From: Croceibacterium_A sp035555595
Lineage (GTDB): Bacteria; Pseudomonadota; Alphaproteobacteria; Sphingomonadales; Sphingomonadaceae
Direction: 5' to 3'
Assembly: GCA_035555595.1 (NCBI GenBank)
Contig: DATMGK010000073.1
Coordinates: 12,532 to 76,531 of the forward strand
Length of the DNA: 64,000 bases
The position numbers and the translations under genes are program-made. Positions 61,139 to 64,000 of the stretch are shown in pieces (within the stretch, counting starts at the first letter, position 1; every line of letters starts with the position of its first letter). The notes beneath the pieces are model-generated. The model had not been told where the DNA came from, ran no database searches, and saw nothing but the letters and a program-made list of their open reading frames with translations.

Positions 61139-61543
61139 TCAGGCTGCGCCATCGAAGGATGCGATGATCGGGCACGGCCCCTTGTCGCTCGCCGCGCACT
61201 CATGGGCAAGTTTTGACAGCGACCGCCGCGCTTTCTCCAGCGTTTCGATCTGCGCGTCCAGCGCGGCGATCCGCGCGCGCGCCATCTCCCGCGCACGCGG
61301 CCGGTCATCCGTGCGGTCGAGATGCAGCAGTTCCGCGATTTCCTCCAGCGTGAAGCCCGCCGCCTGCGCGGATCGGATGAAGCGCAGCCGCCGCACCTCG
61401 TCCGGGCCATAGTGGCGGATGCCGCTCACGCCCGTGCGCTTGGGGCGGGGATCGGTCAGCAGCCCGCGCCGTTGATAGTATCGAACCGTTTCCACGCCGA
61501 CCCCGGCCTCGCGGGCCAGTTCGGCAATGCTCATCGCAGCCAT
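61139..61543 (-). CDS. MerR family transcriptional regulator
   Basis: The 134-residue MerR has the HTH SIAELAREAGVGVETVRYYQ, the RRGLL wing, a linking helix and a C-terminal metal loop HECAASDKGPCPI with two Cys eight residues apart. These match C117 and C126 of mercury MerR, but the third ligand, C82, has no counterpart in LLHLDRTDDRPRA. The sensed ion is therefore uncertain. The start has GGAG 6 bases upstream. Its gene and the next are divergent across one mer-type operator that it probably binds. Confidence 0.9.
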   Translation of the reverse strand: MAAMSIAELAREAGVGVETVRYYQRRGLLTDPRPKRTGVSGIRHYGPDEVRRLRFIRSAQAAGFTLEEIAELLHLDRTDDRPRAREMARARIAALDAQIETLEKARRSLSKLAHECAASDKGPCPIIASFDGAA

Positions 61544-61545
61544 GC

Positions 61546-61576
61546 TTGACTCCGTACCATGGTACGGAAGGTATAT
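61546..61576 (+). promoter_or_regulatory. mer-type operator/promoter
   Basis: TTGACT and GTATAT are separated by 19 bases, the unusually long spacer of MerR-activated promoters. The dyad TCCGTACCATGGTACGGA fills the spacer. Its half-sites TCCGTAC/GTACGGA are identical to those of the Tn501/Tn21 mer operator, and only the central four bases differ. The transcript would run into the glutaredoxin-MauE gene. Confidence 0.9.
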
Positions 61577-61618
61577 GGTGATCCTTCACGATGGAACAAT
61601 CACGAATCGAGCCCCTGC

Positions 61619-62371
61619 ATGGCATCCAGTGAACCCCGCACGGCCACCCTGCATCGCATGGTGATGCCCACCCACACCTGCCCCTATGGGCTGAAGGCGA
61701 AGCACCTGCTGGAAAGCAAGGGCTACACGGTCGATGACCGCTGGCTCACCACCCGCGAACAGACCGATGCGTTCAAGGCCGAACATGGGGTCAAGACCAC
61801 GCCGCAGATCTTCATCGGCGGCGATCGGATCGGCGGGTATGACGATCTGCGCCGCTTCTTCGGCCTGAAAGTAGCCGATCCCGACGCGACCAGTTACAAA
61901 CCCGTGCTGGCCGTGTTCGCCATTACCGGCGCACTGGCGCTCGCCGCCAGCTACGCCGCGTTCGGCTCTGCCTTCACCGTTCGCGCGGCGGAATGGTTCA
62001 TCGCCTTTTCGATGGCCGTGCTGGCCATGCTGAAGTTGCAGGATGTGGAACGGTTTTCGACCATGTTCCTGAACTACGACCTGCTGGCAAAGCGATGGGT
62101 GCCCTATGGCTACATCTACCCGTTCGCAGAGGCGGTGGCCGGTGTGCTGATGGCGGCGCGCGCGCTGGACTGGCTGTCGATCCCGCTGGCGCTGTTCATC
62201 GGCACCGTGGGCGGCGTTTCGGTGTTTTACGCGGTCTACATCCAGAAGCGGGAACTGAAATGCGCCTGCGTCGGCGGTTCCAGCCGCGTGCCGCTGGGTT
62301 TCCTCTCGCTCACGGAAAACGTGATGATGGTGGCTATGGCGCTGTGGATGCTGCTCGGCCATATGGGATAG
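61619..62371 (+). CDS. glutaredoxin-MauE fusion membrane protein
   Basis: The 250-residue protein begins with a glutaredoxin-like domain (about residues 8-85) carrying HTCPYGLKAKHLLESKGYTV and VKTTPQIFIGGDRIGGYDDL. The Cys of the active site is single (CPYG). The rest is a four-helix MauE/DoxX-like membrane domain with a Cys pair ELKCACVGGSS near the fourth helix. Such proteins may move reducing power or thiols across the membrane. Its promoter is the mer-type operator. A His-rich secreted protein gene follows at once. Confidence 0.85.
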   Translation: MASSEPRTATLHRMVMPTHTCPYGLKAKHLLESKGYTVDDRWLTTREQTDAFKAEHGVKTTPQIFIGGDRIGGYDDLRRFFGLKVADPDATSYKPVLAVFAITGALALAASYAAFGSAFTVRAAEWFIAFSMAVLAMLKLQDVERFSTMFLNYDLLAKRWVPYGYIYPFAEAVAGVLMAARALDWLSIPLALFIGTVGGVSVFYAVYIQKRELKCACVGGSSRVPLGFLSLTENVMMVAMALWMLLGHMG

Positions 62372-62373
62372 CG

Positions 62374-62703
62374 ATGCGCCTGCTGCTGATCCTCGTCCTG
62401 CTGTTCGCCTCGCTCGGCTTCGTGCCGACGGCGAGCGCGCAGGCGGGCCATTGCCACGATCAGGGGCAGGCGCAGCAGATGCACGGGCAGCATGGCGAAG
62501 GCCATCACGGCAACCGGGATCGTGAGGATCGCGGCGGCGCCGCGGCCATCGTTCACGTCTGCGTGGGCTGCGCGATCATGGCTTCTTCTGACGCCTTGAC
62601 CGTGCCGGCACAGCGCCCCGGCCTTCCGCGCTCCGCCGCCGAATCCTCCCTGCCGCCGGCTTTCGACGCGAACCCCATCCCGCCGCCACCCCGATTGGCC
62701 TGA
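62374..62703 (+). CDS. His-rich secreted small protein
   Basis: The 109-residue protein has a Sec signal (LILVLLFASLGFVPTASAQ). A His-rich stretch follows (GHCHDQGQAQQMHGQHGEGH), then an HVCVGCAIM Cys pair and a Pro-rich tail. It probably binds metal in the periplasm; DUF2946-like proteins are similar. The ATG is 2 bases after the MauE-type gene stop, so the two are in one operon. Confidence 0.75.
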   Translation: MRLLLILVLLFASLGFVPTASAQAGHCHDQGQAQQMHGQHGEGHHGNRDREDRGGAAAIVHVCVGCAIMASSDALTVPAQRPGLPRSAAESSLPPAFDANPIPPPPRLA

Positions 62704-62746
62704 TCTTTCGAACCTTTTTTCAGTTCGTCAGTTCAGGACATTTGAG

Positions 62747-64000
62747 ATGAAGACCCTCTTTCTAGCGAGCGCCGCCGCGGCGCTCCTGCTGCCGCACATG
62801 GCTGCGGCGCAAAGTCACGACCATCAGCCTGCCGCACAACCGGCTGATACGCCCACGGATCAGCCCGCGCCGGATCATTCGCAGATGGACCATTCCGCGA
62901 TGGATCATGCGCAGATGGATCACAGCATGATGGGCCACACCGCCCATTCCATGCCCGATGGCCCGGCCGAAGGTTCCGGCACCGCGCGTCTGCCGCAGGC
63001 GGAAGGGATGATGCCCGGCGTGCATTTCAATCTCGGCGGCGGCTGGCAGGGTATGGCCCACGGCTATGCCTGGGGCGCCTATACCGATCAGACCGGCCCT
63101 CGCGGTGATGACATGGTGTTCGTGCAGTCGATGGCGATGGTCATGGCGGAAAAGGCGTTCGATGGCGGCCGCCTGCAATTCAAGGGCATGGTCAGCGCCG
63201 ATCCGCTGATGGGCGATCGCGGATACCCTATCCTGTTTGCGGTGGGTGAAACGGCTGACGGTGTGTCGCTGGTCGATCGCCAGCATCCGCATGATCTGTT
63301 TATGGAACTGTCCGCGCGGCTCGATCTGGATATCGCGGATGATACCCGCGCTTTCCTCTATGCCGCCCCGGTGGGGGAACCGGCGCTGGGGCCGCCAGCG
63401 TTCATGCACCGCGCCTCCGCCCGCCTGAATCCTGACGCGCCGATCACCCACCACTGGTTCGATTCCACCCACATCACGTTCGGCGTGCTGACCGGCGGCG
63501 TGGCGACCGACCTGTGGCAGATAGAAGCTTCCGGCTTCCGTGGGCGGGAACCGGATGAAGACCGCTGGGATATCGAAAAGCCCCGGCTCGATAGCTGGTC
63601 GGTGCGGGCTACGCTCAACCCTTCGCCCAACTGGGCCATGCAGGTCAGCCATGCCCGGATTGACGAGCCGGAGGCGCTGCATCCGGGTCAGGACGAGGCG
63701 CGCACGACAGCCAGCGTGATCTACAATTCAGGCAATGGACTGGCCGCCACGGCGGCGTTTTCCAGCAAGAACCGCATGCCGGGCGATACGCTGACGGCGT
63801 GGCTGGCAGAAGCGAGCTGGGATGTGACCGATCGTCACACCCTGTTCGGTCGGCTGGAAAACGTCGCCAATGACGAACTTTTTCCCGATCATGATGATCC
63901 GCTGCACGATCAGGCATTCCGCATCACGAAGTTGCAGGCGGGCTATGCCTATACCCTGCCACTGGGCAGGGTTTTCGCCCTTTCGCTGGGCGGCAGCGTG
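62747..64000 (+). CDS. Met/His-rich outer-membrane-like protein, partial (C-terminus outside the window)
   Basis: The visible part is 418 residues. A Sec signal (FLASAAAALLLPHMAAAQ) is followed by a Met/His repeat (DHSQMDHSAMDHAQMDH), a known copper-binding style. Then comes a long region of alternating strands with aromatic ends (VHFNLGGGWQGMAHGYAWGA and LVDRQHPHDLFMELSARLDL), which looks like a beta-barrel of the CopB/PcoB kind. There is no stop codon before the window end. It is third in the operon behind the mer-type promoter. Confidence 0.8.
   Translation, partial: MKTLFLASAAAALLLPHMAAAQSHDHQPAAQPADTPTDQPAPDHSQMDHSAMDHAQMDHSMMGHTAHSMPDGPAEGSGTARLPQAEGMMPGVHFNLGGGWQGMAHGYAWGAYTDQTGPRGDDMVFVQSMAMVMAEKAFDGGRLQFKGMVSADPLMGDRGYPILFAVGETADGVSLVDRQHPHDLFMELSARLDLDIADDTRAFLYAAPVGEPALGPPAFMHRASARLNPDAPITHHWFDSTHITFGVLTGGVATDLWQIEASGFRGREPDEDRWDIEKPRLDSWSVRATLNPSPNWAMQVSHARIDEPEALHPGQDEARTTASVIYNSGNGLAATAAFSSKNRMPGDTLTAWLAEASWDVTDRHTLFGRLENVANDELFPDHDDPLHDQAFRITKLQAGYAYTLPLGRVFALSLGGSV

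Overview
The window looks like chromosomal DNA from an alphaproteobacterium of the order Sphingomonadales (Sphingomonadaceae or Erythrobacteraceae). The reasons are the high G+C content, the ChvG/ChvI - HPr kinase - RapZ - PTS block beside a divergent pckA, GAAC-N7-GAAC type LexA boxes, and many small lipoproteins and membrane proteins of sphingomonad type. Species cannot be fixed by eye. No tRNA, rRNA, CRISPR array, integrase or transposase was seen.

Layout. 1-5.1 kb: a TCA-cycle operon on the minus strand (mdh, a small lipoprotein, sucD, sucA) with no sucC in it. 5.3-6.4 kb: a divergent VOC protein / HxlR regulator pair with an operator-like dyad. 6.4-13.3 kb: a membrane GGDEF-EAL protein, an M3 peptidase, thpR, a LuxR-HTH protein with a C-terminal membrane anchor, and small unknowns. 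13.4-16.3 kb: uvrA with a LexA box. 16.4-19.6 kb: one large, clearly AT-richer gene that I read as a nucleoside-phosphorylase-like effector fused to a degenerate STAND-type module, a candidate anti-phage defence gene. 19.6-28.6 kb: a terminase-like HTH protein with palindromic repeats inside its frame, CHRD, RlpA, a 0.8 kb stretch without a convincing gene, argG, a gene remnant, a CFA-like methyltransferase and a DUF885 protein. 28.7-34.6 kb: DUF937, a TonB-family protein, and two tandem cysteine desulfurases followed by a [2Fe-2S] ferredoxin that seems to start at ATT. 34.7-43.4 kb: parC, a class A PBP, truA-fmt, recR and def. 43.4-47.8 kb: fhs, rmuC (with a LexA box) and lipoproteins. 47.9-55.0 kb: the trmH-like / HPr / EIIA / rapZ / hprK / chvG / chvI operon, divergent from pckA. 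55-58.9 kb: YidB-like and HdeD-like proteins, a PAS-GGDEF-EAL-PilZ protein and a HisKA-only mini-protein. 59-64 kb: a molybdopterin oxidoreductase / cytochrome b561 / SDR / MerR block, then a divergent set of metal-associated genes behind a promoter almost identical to the Tn501/Tn21 mer operator, running off the window end.

Links between genes. ChvG/ChvI is known in Rhizobiales to act on pckA and carbon metabolism, and the nitrogen-type PTS (HPr, EIIA, HPr kinase) sits in the same transcript here, so the 48-55 kb block looks like one carbon/envelope control unit. uvrA and rmuC, 32 kb apart, both carry LexA boxes. The MerR gene and the glutaredoxin-MauE, His-rich and Met/His-rich genes form a metal-response regulon around one shared operator.

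The best candidate for an undescribed system is the 16.4-19.6 kb gene. It keeps the catalytic residues expected of a nucleosidase but lacks a recognisable Walker A motif in its STAND-like region.
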